Notes under the pieces: model-generated
The model's input: the letters and a program-made list of their open reading frames with translations, nothing else
Database searches by the model: none
What the model was told of the DNA's origin: nothing
Shown here: positions 10,741 through 24,577 of the stretch, piece by piece
Layout of the letters: the number at the start of each line of letters is the position of its first letter
Position numbering within the stretch: the stretch's first letter is position 1
From: Ailanthus altissimus
Taxonomy: Eukaryota > Streptophyta > Magnoliopsida > Sapindales > Simaroubaceae
DNA length: 64,000 nt
Direction: 5' to 3'
Assembly: GCA_946807835.1 (NCBI GenBank)
Contig: OX327705.1
Span: 18,444,501 to 18,508,500 of the forward strand
Program-made: the position numbers and the translations under genes

Positions 10741-11689
10741 CTTCATAAGTTTTCTGGGTGGTTGATCTTTAGGATCATTGTCACATACGAGTGTGTCGTT
10801 GCCAACATAACCTTTCAGCATGAGTATCCAAGGTCCTTGACATTTGTGCCCTATAGTAAATCGTTAATTACAATTAAAACATAAGTTATGGGCTCTCTTC
10901 AGTTGCGTTTCCTCCCAGGTGAGTTGTCGTACAAGATTGGCAGAGGCTGGTGGTCCTGCTCAAGTTATTGTCGGACGAGCTAGGGGAGCTCGCATTGGTG
11001 GTGTAGGTCATGTGAATAGCACCTTTTAACATCTGCGATTTAAACATACGAATCCCGCCGGAGATCTCCATCTTTAAACTACCCATAAATGCTCCCACAA
11101 AAGCCTTTTGTGTCCATCCTCTAACCCGAATGCCTAATTGTTCAAATTCCCGTTAATATTCACGTAGGGAACTAGTCTGCCTGATCCGTGAAAGAGCTTC
11201 ATCAAAATCTTCGCAATCCGAAGGCCCAAAAAGAGCCCAAAGTTCATCTTCAAAATGAGTCCATGAGAGAACTCGTCCTTCCTCTTGGAATGTCCTGTGT
11301 ATCCATTGCTACCACTGGTTAGCCTCTCCTTCCAGGTGGTAAGAGGCTAAAGAAACTTTATGGGTTTCGAGAGTGTTCTGGAACTCAAATAATTGAGTTA
11401 CACGATTAAACCACTTTGTCAGATCATCTCTTGAGAATCACAGAAATTCCAGCTTCGCCGTTTTGGAGGATATAACAAGTCGCCCCTGTTATAGCCTTCA
11501 CGGCGTAGGTTATGATGGTTTGGAGGCTCTTGGTCTGCAAGGAGTACATCAATGAGACGGTTAAGGGTCTCTTCGAAATGGCACAGCCTGTCTATCATGC
11601 CAAGCTCCATTTTGTGTAACCTGTCTTACACCTCACCAAGGTCAGCCTCTAGCCTCCAGATGCTCAATACGTTCTTTATTGGTTCCCAT
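10741..11689 (-). pseudogene. Gypsy Gag (broken)
   Basis: Minus-strand fragments fit the Gag of plant chromoviruses. A likely start is the ATG at 11689 (MGTNKERIEHLE), followed by a frameshift into MELGMIDRLCHFEE. Further on, LASYHLEGEANQWWQWIH-like and FMGSLKMEISGGIRMFKSQM segments appear in different frames. A zinc-knuckle region around 10880-10830 reads LCFNCN, a stop, then RFTIGHKCQGP. At least three frame breaks are present. Gag would form the particle. Confidence 0.75.
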
Positions 11690-11702
11690 TCGAAATCTAA
11701 AA

Positions 11703-11718
11703 CTGTTCTCTGATATCA
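11703..11718 (-). other. Gypsy primer binding site (diverged)
   Basis: The minus strand reads TGATATCAGAGAACAG one base after the LTR end. It resembles the tRNA-Met site TGGTATCAGAG with one change. Confidence 0.65.
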
Positions 11719-11719
11719 A

Positions 11720-11890
11720 TGATAAGTCCCAACAATTTGTAAATACTAAGTGATATTTCTCTTCAGGTGAGAAAGTACCACAAAATTTAATAACAACTGA
11801 ATACTGCCTTTCATTAACAACCCTTGGCTGCTTAAATAAGCAAGCTTAAACAAATAATTCAAAATATAAGGACATGGCCCATTCACAGAC
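11720..11890 (-). mobile_element. Gypsy 5' LTR, truncated
   Basis: The plus strand starts TGATAAGTCCC next to the primer binding site. Positions about 11819-11880 match 1528-1590 of the other LTR. Beyond about 11890 the two no longer align, so this LTR is truncated or replaced there. The exact break is uncertain. Confidence 0.6.
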
Positions 11891-11949
11891 CCATTTTACC
11901 CGAAGTCCTAAACCTTGGACCTATGTTCGTCAAAGTCAGAAGATGTTGA

Positions 11950-12700
11950 TTATCCGTTAGCGGAAGCGCTTCACACAAGTATGAGTAATATAGTAAACAA
12001 CAGGAAAATTATAATAGAGAAAGAAATTATAGAAGTAAGAATACAATAATTTATATGATTTGGCAATTGCATATATTCATAGTGAATTAAGATTTATACT
12101 TCTTATTATTAGATCACAAAGCACTCACAAAATATATTTTTACAAAGGTCACAAAGCTCATAAAGAACTTTCTCTTAAAAAGATATTATAACAATTACTC
12201 TCTCAATTGTGTGTTATGTTGTTATAATTTGTTGTGTTATATTCTTAAGCCAAAAGTAAGGCTCTTATATAACATAAATACATCATAAATTAACTCTAAT
12301 TCAAGTTGAAACAAAACATAAAGTGTTTGAAATAACTTAAAAATCCTAAAATTGGGATAAGTCACATTACTACTGCAGCGCCAACATTTGGGTGCTACGA
12401 CCTAGGACATAGGCATTGCAGTGCCATATAATGAGTGTTGCAGTGCCCGAGGTTCTATTTTTGGCGTGCGGTGGTGGCCTTTTAAAGCTATGCTGTCCAC
12501 CTGTTGCTTTGTGTTTTCTAGCTTCTTCTCGTTTTTGCACCTTCACAACATGTCCTTACTTATTAGTTTGACTCCACCTTTTTTTAAGATGATTTTTAAT
12601 TATTTTCTCACAAATTTTCCTATTAATTCAAAATCATTTGCAAAACGTTCAAGATATTTCATCTCTACATCATCATTACTCTCACATAGTAGTGACTCTG
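11950..12700 (-). mobile_element. Copia-3 3' LTR (borders approximate)
   Basis: AT-rich sequence lies just downstream of the copia-3 pol remnant. A minus-strand TATA box (TTATATAAGAGCC, 12260-12272) is preceded by a GC-rich repeated module at about 12374-12455. Both fit the U3 of a minus-strand LTR. I could not fix TG...CA ends or a target duplication, so the borders are approximate. Confidence 0.45.
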
Positions 12701-15120
12701 GCTAAATCCTTATATAGAATGAACTTAACCGAGAGTAGTGTCTTAGTCAACACATCTAGGAGATTTTCAATCAACAAAATTTTTGTTACACTAAGCTCTC
12801 CACTTTAAACTATCTCTCTAAAGAAATAGTGCCACACATTAATGTGTTTTGACCTATCATGAGATATTCGTTGCTTGCTTGGGCATAGTACTTTGGTTAT
12901 TACAATACATTTTAACCATACAACCTCATTTATAGTTTTACCCACAACTATATATTCTGTTTCCATAGTTGATAATGCCACTTCGTCCTGTAAATTTACC
13001 TTCAGCACATTACGCCCAAACACCATGAATACGTACCCAATCAATGACCTTCTCTTGTCAAGGTTAACAACATAATCTGAGTTAATGTATCATTTTACCA
13101 TTTCACCCTCATTCTCAGCCATTTTGTATAACAAATCTTACTTTGACATTCCTTTTAGATATCTCAAAATTAATTTGACTGCAAGGTTGTGATCTTTCCC
13201 TTTTATTTGCCATATACTTATTGACAACACTCACCACTTGTTCTATGTCCAATTTTGTGCAAATCCTCGCATACATAATACTTTCTACAGCACTTGCATA
13301 TGGTACTTTACTCATCTACAGTTTATCCTCTTTGGATTCTGGCAACTGTGCTGCTGAAAGTTTGAAATACATGGCCAAAAGAGTAGAGATAGCCTTTGCA
13401 TTGGCATGCCAAATCTCTTAAGTATCTTGAGCATGTATCTCTAGTGTGACAAGAAGATAACATTTTTTCTTTCTCTTACAATATTCAAACCCAAAATTTT
13501 ATTTTTTGCTTCCAAATCTTTCATCTCTAACTCGTCACTTAACTACTTTTTTAATTTACGTATTTTTTTTCATATGTTTACATGCAATCAGCATACTATC
13601 CATATATAAAAGCAAATACATACTTAACCTACTACTTAGGTTCTTAAAGTTTACAAAATCGCCATACTTACTTTTATTTAACCTATAAGTCATCATGAAG
13701 TCATAAAATATCCTATACCATTGCCTAGAATATTACTTCAATCTATACAATAACTTTTTCAACAAACAAGCATCATTCTTTATGCCAGGTTCTTCAAACT
13801 ATTTTGGCTGTGATATGTATATTTTCTCTTATAGCTCTCTATGCATAAAAGTTGTCTTTACATCTATATGTTCTAAATGTAAATTAATGTTTATACATAT
13901 GTCTTTACCTTATTGATGGATTTATCATTCTCTTTAGCCTATCTCTGACTAGTTGGTACTTTTTAAGTTCCATTTTAGAAGTCCTAGTCTGATTTTGGGT
14001 GGGCTTCGAGGAATTAACTAGTTTCTTTTGTTTAACTTCAAAGGTTGACTTGCTAAAGTGTTGATCTAGGGGCATCTCTGATCTTTTCTTAAACTCCACT
14101 ATAACTTCAATTATTTCTGGTGCTAAAACTCTCTTAAGCATAAGCTATTCCTTTACTTCTTCTTTAGAAACTTTTAATATAGTTGTCTCATTGAACGTCA
14201 CATTTCTTTTAATAATACTCTTTAGCGGCTTCAATTCATTACACCATACCTTATATCCTTTCACACCTTCAGGATACCCTATGAATATCTCCTTTAGGGC
14301 TCTAAGTTCTAACCTACCTTGCTTTGCATGTATGAAAGTTAGGCAATAAATACCTTAAGGTGATCATACTTAGAAGGGTTGCCTAACCGCTTCTCTTTTG
14401 GTGTCTTAAAGTCTATCGCTGAGGCAGGACTTCTATTGATCAAGTAATTTTTCGTCACTACAGTCTTGCCCTAAAACGCCTTAGACACTATCGTATTGGC
14501 CAACACAAATTTAACTCTCTAAAGTAAGGTCTTATTCACCATTTTTGCCGAACCATTCTGATGTTGTATTGATTTCACAGTTTTGTGCCTTGCGATCTCA
14601 TTCTTTGCACAAAAGCTATCAAACTTCTTATTGCAATATTTGAGACCATTATTCGTTCTAAGTCACTTAATCTTTTTGTAAATTTGGTTTTTAACAAGTT
14701 TCTTCCATGTTTTCATTGACTCAAACACTTGCTCTTTACTCTTTAGCACATATACCTATAGTTTCCTAGAATAGTCATCAATGAACGTGAGAAAGTATCT
14801 TGCCCCACAATGAGTGACTATCAGTGCTAGCCTCCAAATATTTGAGTGTATTTAATCAAGAGTACCCTTTATTTTGTACTCTTCAGTATTAAACCTTACC
14901 CTATATAATTTTCAAAGCACACAATACTTATAAAACTCTACTAGTTGGAACTTATCCTCCTCAAACGCCTTTTGATCATATAACTCCTTTAGGTTCCTTT
15001 TACCTCGGTGAGCTAACCTTAGATGCCATAACTTAGTTTGCATATTCTCATTATCTTCAGAGAATGATATAGATCTACTCATTACCTCTCCTATTAGCAT
15101 ATACACTCTATTGTGCCTAT
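12701..15120 (-). pseudogene. Copia-3 pol remnant (RNase H, RT, integrase, GAG-pre-integrase)
   Basis: Minus-strand fragments in copia order run right to left. GAG-pre-integrase is at 15106-14912 (KLWHLRLAHRGKRNLKELY). Integrase traces cover about 14850-14260. The integrase-RT linker and RT lie at about 14250-13300. The RT end has VPYASAVESIMYARICTKLDI at 13315-13250. RNase H at 13044-12805 has the MIGYVFMVFGRN and ALSTMETEYIVV segments. Many stops and frameshifts show an old copy. Gag and the 5' LTR are missing, and recognisable sequence ends near 15120. Confidence 0.8.
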
Positions 15121-15408
15121 CAACTTATATCACAACCATGGAACAGGTTGAACATTAGTTTAAAATTTAATCTAGGGTTTAAGGAGTTAAGCTAAAGTTG
15201 TTGGATTTAAGTTGCTATCTGCTGATTAATCCCATCGTGTTGATCACTAAAATTACCAACAGGCTTCACTTCGGACAAGTTCTTACAAATTAGACCAAAG
15301 GCTTAATAGGTGAGATTTCTCAATTCAGTTTTGATTTTGATTAAATACATAAAATGTGTTCATATAATAATTTTAAGACTTATGTTGTATATTTGATGCA
15401 TATATATA
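15121..15408. other. Unassigned AT-rich stretch
   Basis: I see no gene, LTR border or repeat here. It separates the broken end of copia-3 from the TG microsatellite and could be a decayed part of either neighbouring element. Confidence 0.5.
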
Positions 15409-15565
<157 letters not shown>

Positions 15566-15599
15566 ATTGTTTATGAACACAAAACCTATATGTATACAC

Positions 15600-16781
15600 C
15601 ATTTTTTAATTGATACTCACAGCCCTAGTACAAAATGAGTACATTTTATATTGTAGAACTCCGTAGGTCCACGCTCGATTCATCAAATAGAATAATTTCA
15701 TGAGTTCATGATCAATACCCTACGCACATGTCACAGATATTATAAATCATAGCGTTAGACCATACAAGTTGAGGTTAGAACTTATGCATATAATTCATTT
15801 GTCACCTATATCCTGAAAGAGTAGAGATATAGATTATGATAATTAAATCTCTATGTGTTTAATCATGAACTTATCTTCAGATTTGTATTTTTATAAAACA
15901 ATATTCACGAATTCTTTTATGATATTGTTTAACCTTACGAAAAACTATTTTTTTCGTGGTTCATGCTTTTGGCCAAAAGACTTCCTGAAATACAATTCTT
16001 GGAGTATCAGGATATACAACTCTCCTATGTGAACTGACAGATCCTATATCTACACACATCAAACTCCATGAGCATTAGACCATACCCAGCGACCATAGCG
16101 GTCAGACTTTGAAAGATTTTTAACATCCGTGAAACCAAAAAATAATAGATCACTCACAAGTTTATCGTGATGCTTAGGTCAAAGGACCACGAATACTACT
16201 TAACTCAAGATGACTTACTATTGGCGACTTCATAATATGTCTATTGACTGTTCAGTATCCAGTTCTGATTGAATACTCGCATGCCTATAAAAGCTCTAAG
16301 CTCATGGTCAACTACAGATATAGACATTTACTGATCTATATAAAATGGATTCACCAGCAGACCCTTATCGATGAAAATAGATCAAGAATATAGTTTTTGA
16401 GAGCATATTTGCATAATAACATTTTTTAGCACCTATTGCAACTCTTTACAACTATGTCATTACTAGTATATTCTTAGGTAGTTATCTTATTTTAGACAAG
16501 ACTTTAACTCCTTAGATGTGCCTGACTCTTATAACCTACTGATTAATAACAATGCTAACTCTTAGCATTTATAACTCTCTGCATTGCTAACTCTTAACCC
16601 GAGTTTAAACTCTTTTAGGCCAAATTTGAATTCCTTCAGATCATACAATGTCTGTAACATTACAAGCATTATACCATATATATTTAATATTTACGATTTT
16701 ATTCAAAATATTTATTGTATAAATATTAAACAATTAATATTCATACAATATTAGAATATCATGTAAGCACTAACTCTAATA
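15600..16781 (-). mobile_element. Copia-A 3' LTR, incomplete
   Basis: From about 15625 this matches the right part of the copia-A 5' LTR (from about 22690 to 23856), including CATTAGACCATAC-like and GAGTAGAGATATAG segments. Its right end reads CTAATA, followed by the complement of a polypurine tract (GTAAGTGGGAGTT on the minus strand); the expected terminal CA has become TA. The left half of the LTR, about 1.2 kb, is not recognisable; the microsatellite and copia-3 occupy that place. Confidence 0.75.
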
Positions 16782-19700
16782 AACTCCCACTTACTTTAGT
16801 GTCATTCGTACTAGTATCTTATACCAATACACTCTACGTATTTCTCAAACACCCTAGGGGTTTAGGCCTAAATGGGTCTACTACATTATCCATGGAATAT
16901 ATTCTAGATACTATTACATCTCCAATAGCCAAGTTCTTTTTAATTATATGGTATTTAGAGTCCACGTGATCAGAATTTTGGTATGCCTTATGAATTCTTG
17001 GCTTGATCAATTATTCTGTTATTATTGCATTATAGTGGGATAGGATCCATTGTGTTTAGAACTATTCAAAGCTCTACAACTAGCTTGAATATCTATAGTG
17101 CTTCCTTTGTAGGCTTTGCAAGCTACAACATATTCTACCTCTAAGGCAGAATTAGTAGTGAACATCTAAATTGCACATTTCTAACTAGCTTCAGTATCGA
17201 TGAGGAGACATATATAACTAGATGTAAACTTTTTAGCATTCAGATTAAACAAGAAGTCTAAATATGTGTGTCCTTTTACTTGTAAGAAACTTTCTCTATG
17301 ATTCAAAACCTTATCCTCTATTCCTCTCAAGAATATCATATATATTCCTAACCATTTAATGGCCACTGCCTAGATTAGACTGATACCAACTCATAATATT
17401 TACAGCCATTCAAATTCAGGTGTCGTATAAAACATGGCATGCATCAAGCTACTTATAGCTAATGAAAATAATAAATTAGATACTCTAAACCTTTCATCTT
17501 CTTTCCAATTACACTTCCTTCTAGAAGATGAATGCCATATCTGAAAGTTATATTAACTGTTTCACAGTCAATAAAGTTGTACATTTTTAAGATTTAGTCT
17601 ATGTACGAAGATTGGAAGAGTTTTATTAGCCTCCTAACTTTATCTCTATAAAGCTTTATATCTAGTATACATAATGCCTCTTCTAAATATTCTATGGAGA
17701 AGTTCTTACTCAAATAAAACTTAGTTGATTGAATTGCAACATACAAATGTTATTTTTTATATTGAGTATGTCTTTCATATAGAGAACTAGAAATATAATC
17801 ATACTCCCGTAACCTTTTCTGAAACATATATTTTCTCTTCATTTTTTATGAAACTAGATTTTTTGATTTTCTCATCAAAACAAAGATTCTAGCTTCAAAA
17901 AAACTTCTTAAGTCCAAAAACGGATCTCCTCAGTTTGCATACTAGATTAGAAGTTAAGCTGGATGAAAAACATTTAGGCTGTTCCATAAATATCTCTTAC
18001 TCAAGACATACATATTGGAACACTGTCTTTACATCTATCAGCTAAACCTCAAAATCTTAAATGCAATAATAGTAAAAAAAAATTGAATTGACTTTAGCAT
18101 TATTACGGATGAAAAAGATTCTCTCATTATCGATCCTAGATATTTGAGTGTAACATTTCATCACTAGTTGAGCCTTGAAGGTCTCTACCTTCATATAAGG
18201 TCCACACTTTTTCTATGTAAATATATTTATAACAAATATGAATAATTCCCACATGAAGCACAACCAAGTCCTTGATTGATTGTTATTCGTAGAGCCAATT
18301 TTAGATTTTATGACATTTTTCCATTTTTCAAATCGATGTTAAACATCGCCTCTCCATTAGTCAAATAATCATTTTCTTCAACTAAGAAAACAAAAAGGGC
18401 ACATTTGGGTATCAAACATACACAATTGGTGGCCTTGATATCCTTTTCGTCAATTATTCATTCTGATTAACTTCATTTCGTCAATTAGACATTCTAATTA
18501 ACTTCATCAAGTTCAATCCTTCTATAATCCCTACAATCCCCACAATTCATGAGAAACTCTTTCTCTAGGAGAGTGAGACCATAAGCAATGAACATGTTTC
18601 GTTTCTCTAGATTATAGAATTGGTATTCCATGAAATGCATGAGATACCCAATAAATTAATACTTGTACCCATTGGGTATAAGTTTATCCTGTTATGTAAA
18701 TCTTATACAAGCAGAACAACCCTAAACCTTAACATACTTAAAACTCGGTTCCTTTTCAATCTATATCTCATACAGAGTTGAATGAATGACTTTCGATGGA
18801 ACTCTGTTCAATAAGTGAACAGAAGATTATCAGAGCACATTCTTATAAATATATTAAAACATCAGTGAAGCTTAACTTCAATTGGATGGTATCTAATAAA
18901 GTCTAATTCCTTCTTTCTAAAATACTTTTGTGTTAAGGAGTATTTGGAGAACTATGTTGAAAAAGAATTGCATTCTCCTATAAATAATTTGTGAATATAC
19001 TACTTGTGTACAAACTACTTCGATCTAATCAAAGGTATTCAGTATACATAAAGGTTTGTTTCTCTACTTCTTAGCCAGAATGTTTTGAACACTTCAAAAT
19101 TTTCTAACTTGTGTTTTTTAGAAACACATATCCGTATGGTGACAAATCATTATGTAGACAATAAAGTATTAAAATTCACCCATGGCAGTATGATTCATTA
19201 GACTAAATACATCACTATGTACCAGTTTCAATAAATTAGTGACCCAGTGTCCAATATCTACGCAAGGATTTGGTCATCCTCCATTAAGTTCAAAATTCAT
19301 AAACTAGCTAAAGTTCTATAGTTAAATCACGTATCTGACCATCCTTAACCAAACAGAATAATCATATCAAGACTACATGACTTAATTTTATGTGCTACTA
19401 TTCCTTATTATTCAAAGTTCTTAAACTATTATTTATTCTATTCACCTAAACATTTTTTTTGTTGTATTTAAGATATAACGGCAATTTATTAACTGACACT
19501 CAGTTAGCAAAACATTATCTTTATCATATACATATAAAGAACTATTTCCAATGTATTTATGATAACCCTATCTATTTACTACAAAGACTGATATGATTCG
19601 CTTAATAATGTTTGGAACAAAATAGCAATTATACAATATAATTTTTTTTTCAGAATGGAGAAGTAACCAAAAAGTCATAAGAGCGACCACACTTAAGAAT

Positions 19701-20340
19701 TCTTTATTTCCTACGCAAAGCTGTACTTCTATTTTCTTACTTTATAGCATTCCTCAAATCATGCAACAATTTGCAGATATGAGAACAACATGTAATATCT
19801 CATACCCCTGGACTTCTAGCATTAAATGTTATTGAAATGTCTATGTTTGATCAACAAATATTTAAGGGGTCTATCTATTATTAGTTAAGGTGCCTTAAAT
19901 AGTAATACTTACTATTTCAAACTTTTTCACAATGGAAACACTTTTCATTGTGATTATTCTCTATCTGTGATTTTGATATATCAAATAAATTTTTAGATTG
20001 AGCATTATACTACTTGTATATCTCATATGCATATGTTCATGCTGAAGATCATTAAACATTGAGGCCATGATATATGATTTGACTCTCAAATCATTCTTAA
20101 TTTATTTCTGATAAATTTCTACCTCTTTAAAAAGAAATTATTAGAAAGACCTCTTCATTATCTTCTGATCAATAATATATCCAAATTTGCTTCATAAGTA
20201 AATTCTTTGATTCTAGATTATCTTCATTAATCTAGAATTATTCTTTGATTCATAAGTAAGTCATAATTCTTCTCGGTACCCAATAGTTGATGTGCTTAAA
20301 TCAAGTATACTAATGGATTGCTCGTACTTATCTTACCTCT
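16782..20340 (-). pseudogene. Copia-A Gag-Pol remnant, heavily decayed
   Basis: Short minus-strand fragments match copia-B (53819-58135) in the same order: polypurine tract, RNase H, RT, integrase, Gag. One fragment (17366-17181, MAIKWLGIYMIFLRGIE) corresponds to the RNase H/RT junction. Equivalent DNA such as TCATCAAAACAAAGATTC can be paired with copia-B near 54905. No frame longer than about 60 codons survives, so this copy is older than copia-B. Domain borders are approximate. Confidence 0.65.
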
Positions 20341-21481
20341 ATAAGACAATAAGGAGATATGTAGCGGAACATTTCTAATCCTTAATTAATAATATTTTAG
20401 ATTATAGGTATAACTATTATATATTTTTTAATCTAAAGACGTCATCTCACTGCTTTATATAATCCCTTTAATCTCTCAAACGGGATAACGACAGTTTAAA
20501 TTCTTTAAACTATATAATGAGAAGTAAACACCATTAGCATTTTACTCAAGCCTCACGTTGTAGTAATATTGCCATTTGTAAACCTAACAGGTAGATAACT
20601 CTTGGCAATTGCATTTTATACAACTCTTACTACTAATCCTAAATACACCTTATCCTTATACTGTAGTAATATTGGATAAGTGTATTCCAAATTAACTTAT
20701 CAATTATCAAATATATGTTACTGATACTACCCTCACGTTATAGCAATATTGGACAATACATTCACATATATTTGTCTCATATTATGTTTAACCGGTATAG
20801 TCTAAGTAACACTGACAAAGTCCTTCACACTGAAGCAATATTAAGAAAGACCATAATGACCTATCTAACACCGTATTGACAAGATGAACCGTGTAAAATA
20901 TTATCTCATAATGTGATACAATTCAATCTAATTAAGAGAGATTTTTAAATACTGGGTTTCTTCTTATGAGGATGTGATTCTCAATCAGTCATTTATTTAT
21001 GTGCAACTACAATTAAGCCCCACTAGTAAAGCTCCTATTGTAGTTATCAGCACAAGAAAATTGATACTATTTTATAATGCAAACTAATAACTCTTATTAC
21101 TGCATATCATAAACCTCAACATACATAAATTAAAATTTAAAAAATTTAAAAATAATTGCTAGAGTCAACAATTTGAGCATCGCAGCGCCAGCCCTTGAGT
21201 GCTGGAAAATTGGAGGCAGAACCCTCAGTACCACGATGTCAAGCCTTAGGTGCTATGGCGCTGCGGCTTGGAAACCTCAGTGCTACGGCACTCATCATCT
21301 AATGCTGCGGTGCTAGAGCCTAGAAGGCCTTGGAGTCACAGCATCAGACTTAAGGTTGCGGCATCCTAGTGTTTTCTTCCCTAGTTTAGCATTTTTAACA
21401 CTTGAAATGCACCACCACAATCCCGAGACTTCACCAACAACTCATTTAATACTCTAAAACACCCAATCAACACTATAAAAT
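20341..21481 (-). other. Copia-A untranslated leader with GC-rich repeated module
   Basis: Noncoding leader between gag and the primer binding site. It aligns with the copia-B leader (58200-60460), for example at AACAGGTAGATAACTCTTGG and CAATATTGGACAATAC. Positions about 21175-21370 hold GC-rich imperfect repeats such as CGCAGCGCCAGCCCTTGAG, CTATGGCGCTGCGGCTT and GCTGCGGTGCTAGAGCC. Several short TGTAGTAATATTG-like units recur at 20560-20850. Confidence 0.65.
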
Positions 21482-21493
21482 TCTCTGATACCA
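21482..21493 (-). other. Copia-A primer binding site
   Basis: The minus strand reads TGGTATCAGAGA, two bases inside the LTR end, complementary to initiator tRNA-Met. Confidence 0.85.
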
Positions 21494-21495
21494 TT

Positions 21496-23856
21496 TGTTA
21501 GGTGCGGTTCAAAACTATATTAGGTGTATGCATCTGCGTATGTCCATTGCTCATTAATTCGTATACATGCATCTTATACAGTATATATACAACAGAAGCT
21601 AAAAATATAATTTTCTAAAATAATGAACACAATAAATTTGTGTCATTACAATAATGAACAAATTAAATAGATTGAGAATTCACCTCCCAAGCCTTTGGAA
21701 TAGTTTAAACTAGAGTTTTATCTAAAATGGATCCATTGACAGTTCTAACAACTAACGGTGGTGGGCTTGATTGTCTAGAATAACAATTTTAATTTTAACA
21801 TTGGTTTAACACTTAAATCCTTTGATGAGCGCTTAATTATACTTCAACTCTTTAATCTATATTATTTGTTTCAAACAAATTGGTTAATTTTGTTTTTTAG
21901 GTAACTCTTACTTAAATCTATGAAACAATTTCCTTTTAATTTATTTGCATGGCCGGCCTTGAATAAAAGAAAATAGGAGAGGAAGAACTAAGTTGGTGTT
22001 CAACTTTTGAACAATAAAACAAGCCAAACACTTTTGGCTATTTTTCTCTCTTTTCCCTATTCAAATGGCCGAACATGATAAGCTCCCAATTGTTAGCAAT
22101 AAAAATAATGAAAACAATTTTCATTGATCATCTTAACAAATGAATTGCCTGGCCATTATATTTGCCAATCGTTAAGCAATTTCTTTAACACTCTTTTAAA
22201 AGCTCTTAATTCATTGCTTAACTATGAATTAATAAAAAAAAATATTTGTTTAAAACTTAGCCATTAAGGCTTGCATTTAATATAAAATAAGCAAAAACAA
22301 CTTTTCTGCAAGTCATCACTGTTCATTTACTTAATGCCAAGCTTAAAAGGAATTTTTAAATCCATTTTGTCTAATGCAACAAATGAATTTATTATTAAAT
22401 TCATTTAATAGCAAACTTTTCTTTTAATATAATTTTATTTGCATTTAATAATAATTTCAATTTCATTTAGATTGAGTGAGTCTTATTTAACCACACATTT
22501 GAGTTAACTTAACCAAATATTTACTATATATCATGTGTTATTATTTAATTAGTCAATAATAATTATTAACTAATCAATATACTTAACTGTTAAGTCTTGA
22601 CACGCGCGCATCTCGAGGGTCCCAAAAACAAATATTCAATTTTGCTAAAATTTACTAGATTGAACTATTCAATCTGGTATGCTACCCAGTGCACAACGAG
22701 TACATTTCATATTGCGAGACTTCTTAGGTCTACAATTTATTCGTTAAATAAAACTATTTCATGAGTCCGTGATCGATGCTGCATGCATATGTTATAGATA
22801 TTACAAATCAATACATTAGACCATACAAGCTGAGGTTAGAACACATACATATAATTTCTCTCTCACTTATATCTTGAAAGAGTAGAGATATAGATAACCA
22901 TCGTTAAATCTCTATGTGCTCAACCATAAACTTATCTCTAGATTTTTATTTCTATAAAACAATATCCACAAATTGCTTTGCGATAATTTTTAACCTTACG
23001 AAAAACTCTTTTTCTGGGGTTCATGCTTTTGGCTAAAAGACATTTTGAAATACAATTCTTAGACTATCAGGATATACAACTCTCTTATGTGAGCTGATAG
23101 ATCTCATATCTACGCATATCGGACTCCATGAGTATTGAATCATACCTAGTGACACGTAGCAATCAGATTATGAAAAGACTTTGACATGCGTGAAACCAAA
23201 CTATGGTAGATTAGTCACAAGCCCACTATGGTACTTAGGTCAAAGGACTATAAATACTACTAAACTTGAGATAACTCACTATTAATAGCTTCATAGGATT
23301 TCTATTGGCGTCCTCATGAGTTTGTTAAGTATCCAGTCCTGACTGAATTCTTGTATGCCTCTATAAGCTCTAAGTTCATAGTCAGCTAAAAATAACCATC
23401 TATACTCTATAGATATAAACATACAATAATCTATATAAAAGAAATTCACCAACAGACCCGTATCAATGAAAATAGATTAGGAACATAGTATTTGAGAACC
23501 TACTTGCATAATGATATTTTCTAGCACCTATTGCAACTCTTTGCAACTATGTCATTACTAGTATATTCTCAGGTCTTTGTCCCATTTTAGACAAAGCTCT
23601 AAATTCTTAGATATGTCTGACTCTTATAACCTATTTACTTTTAGTAATGCTAACTTTTAACATTTATAACTCTCAACGTAGAATAAATGTTAGGCTAGAT
23701 CTTAACTCCTTTAGATTATACAATGTCTATAACATTATAAGCATTGTACCATATATGTTTAATATTAACGATGTCATTCAAAAATTTTATTGTATAAATA
23801 TTAAACAAAAAATATTCATACAATATTAGAATAACACGTAAGCATTAACTTTAACA
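21496..23856 (-). mobile_element. Copia-A 5' LTR (2361 bp)
   Basis: The plus strand begins TGTTAGGTGCGG next to the primer site and ends CTTTAACA. This gives TG...CA ends and a minus-strand start TGTTAAAGTTAATGCTTACG. Related LTRs are at 44051-46039 (solo, plus orientation), 49005-53818 (copia-B, interrupted) and 63744 on. The 2.0-2.4 kb length is long for copia LTRs. The open frame at 23647-23829 lies in U3 and is not a gene. Confidence 0.85.
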
Positions 23857-23864
23857 TAATGTAT

Positions 23865-24150
23865 ATGTGAACAATGAATTAAATGAATTATGAGCTAAGG
23901 GTGCATGCTTATTTATAGTGCATAAATTCTAATTTACATCAGAGTATGAATTGTATGAATCCAAGTCAAAGTGTGATTTAATTAAACCTGAGTTAATTAA
24001 TAATTCTAATTTATTTCAACTAAGAGAGAAGTATTAAAGTGAAATTCCTCCGCTTGTTGGGAATCATTCTTCATGTAGAATAATAATTAAATAATTAAAA
24101 TTTGAATCAGATTAAAAGTTTAATCCATTCCCGCCTCCCCATGAAGCCCA
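23865..24150. repeat. Dispersed repeat, copy 1
   Basis: About 270 bp align in the same orientation with 31120-31440. Shared words include GCTTATTTATAGTGCATAAA and GTGTGATTTAATTAAAC, with ATTCATTC near the end. It is probably a fragment of an LTR or other dispersed element; no termini are visible. Confidence 0.6.
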
Positions 24151-24375
24151 TGTTTTACAAGTGTCACTTCTCAAAGGTGTTAGCTGGATATAGTAATTTG
24201 AATAAATTAGATGAGATAAATGATACTTCCTAAATATTTTTCGTGCTGATCTTGTCTGTTGGATATGTCGGTGGAAGTTCTTTTATTGGATAGCTTGCGA
24301 TTCTAGAAATGATTTTGAATCTTGGTACTTCTTGCAAAAATGCGTCATGTTTTTTTATCATTGAAGTATTTCTTT

Positions 24376-24577
24376 CTTGATTTAATTGATATACACCAAC
24401 TTACTTCCTAATTTTTTTTTATATAAATACTTAATTAGTTCCTATAAAGACGAAAATCACCATGATTTAAGTGTAAAAATAGTAGCAAAAAGTAGTCAAA
24501 GATGTTCATAAAAGGACTAACTGAGTATTTATAATAAAAAAGTAGAGATTAGGTTGGTATTTACTAATTAAATCAAG
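24376..24577. mobile_element. MITE-like inverted-repeat element (202 bp)
   Basis: The left end CTTGATTTAATTGATATACA and the right end, whose reverse complement starts CTTGATTTAATTAGTAAATA, form arms of about 65 bp. The similarity includes ACCAAC and TAAATACT blocks. No coding capacity. The target duplication is not clear, so the superfamily is open. Confidence 0.6.
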
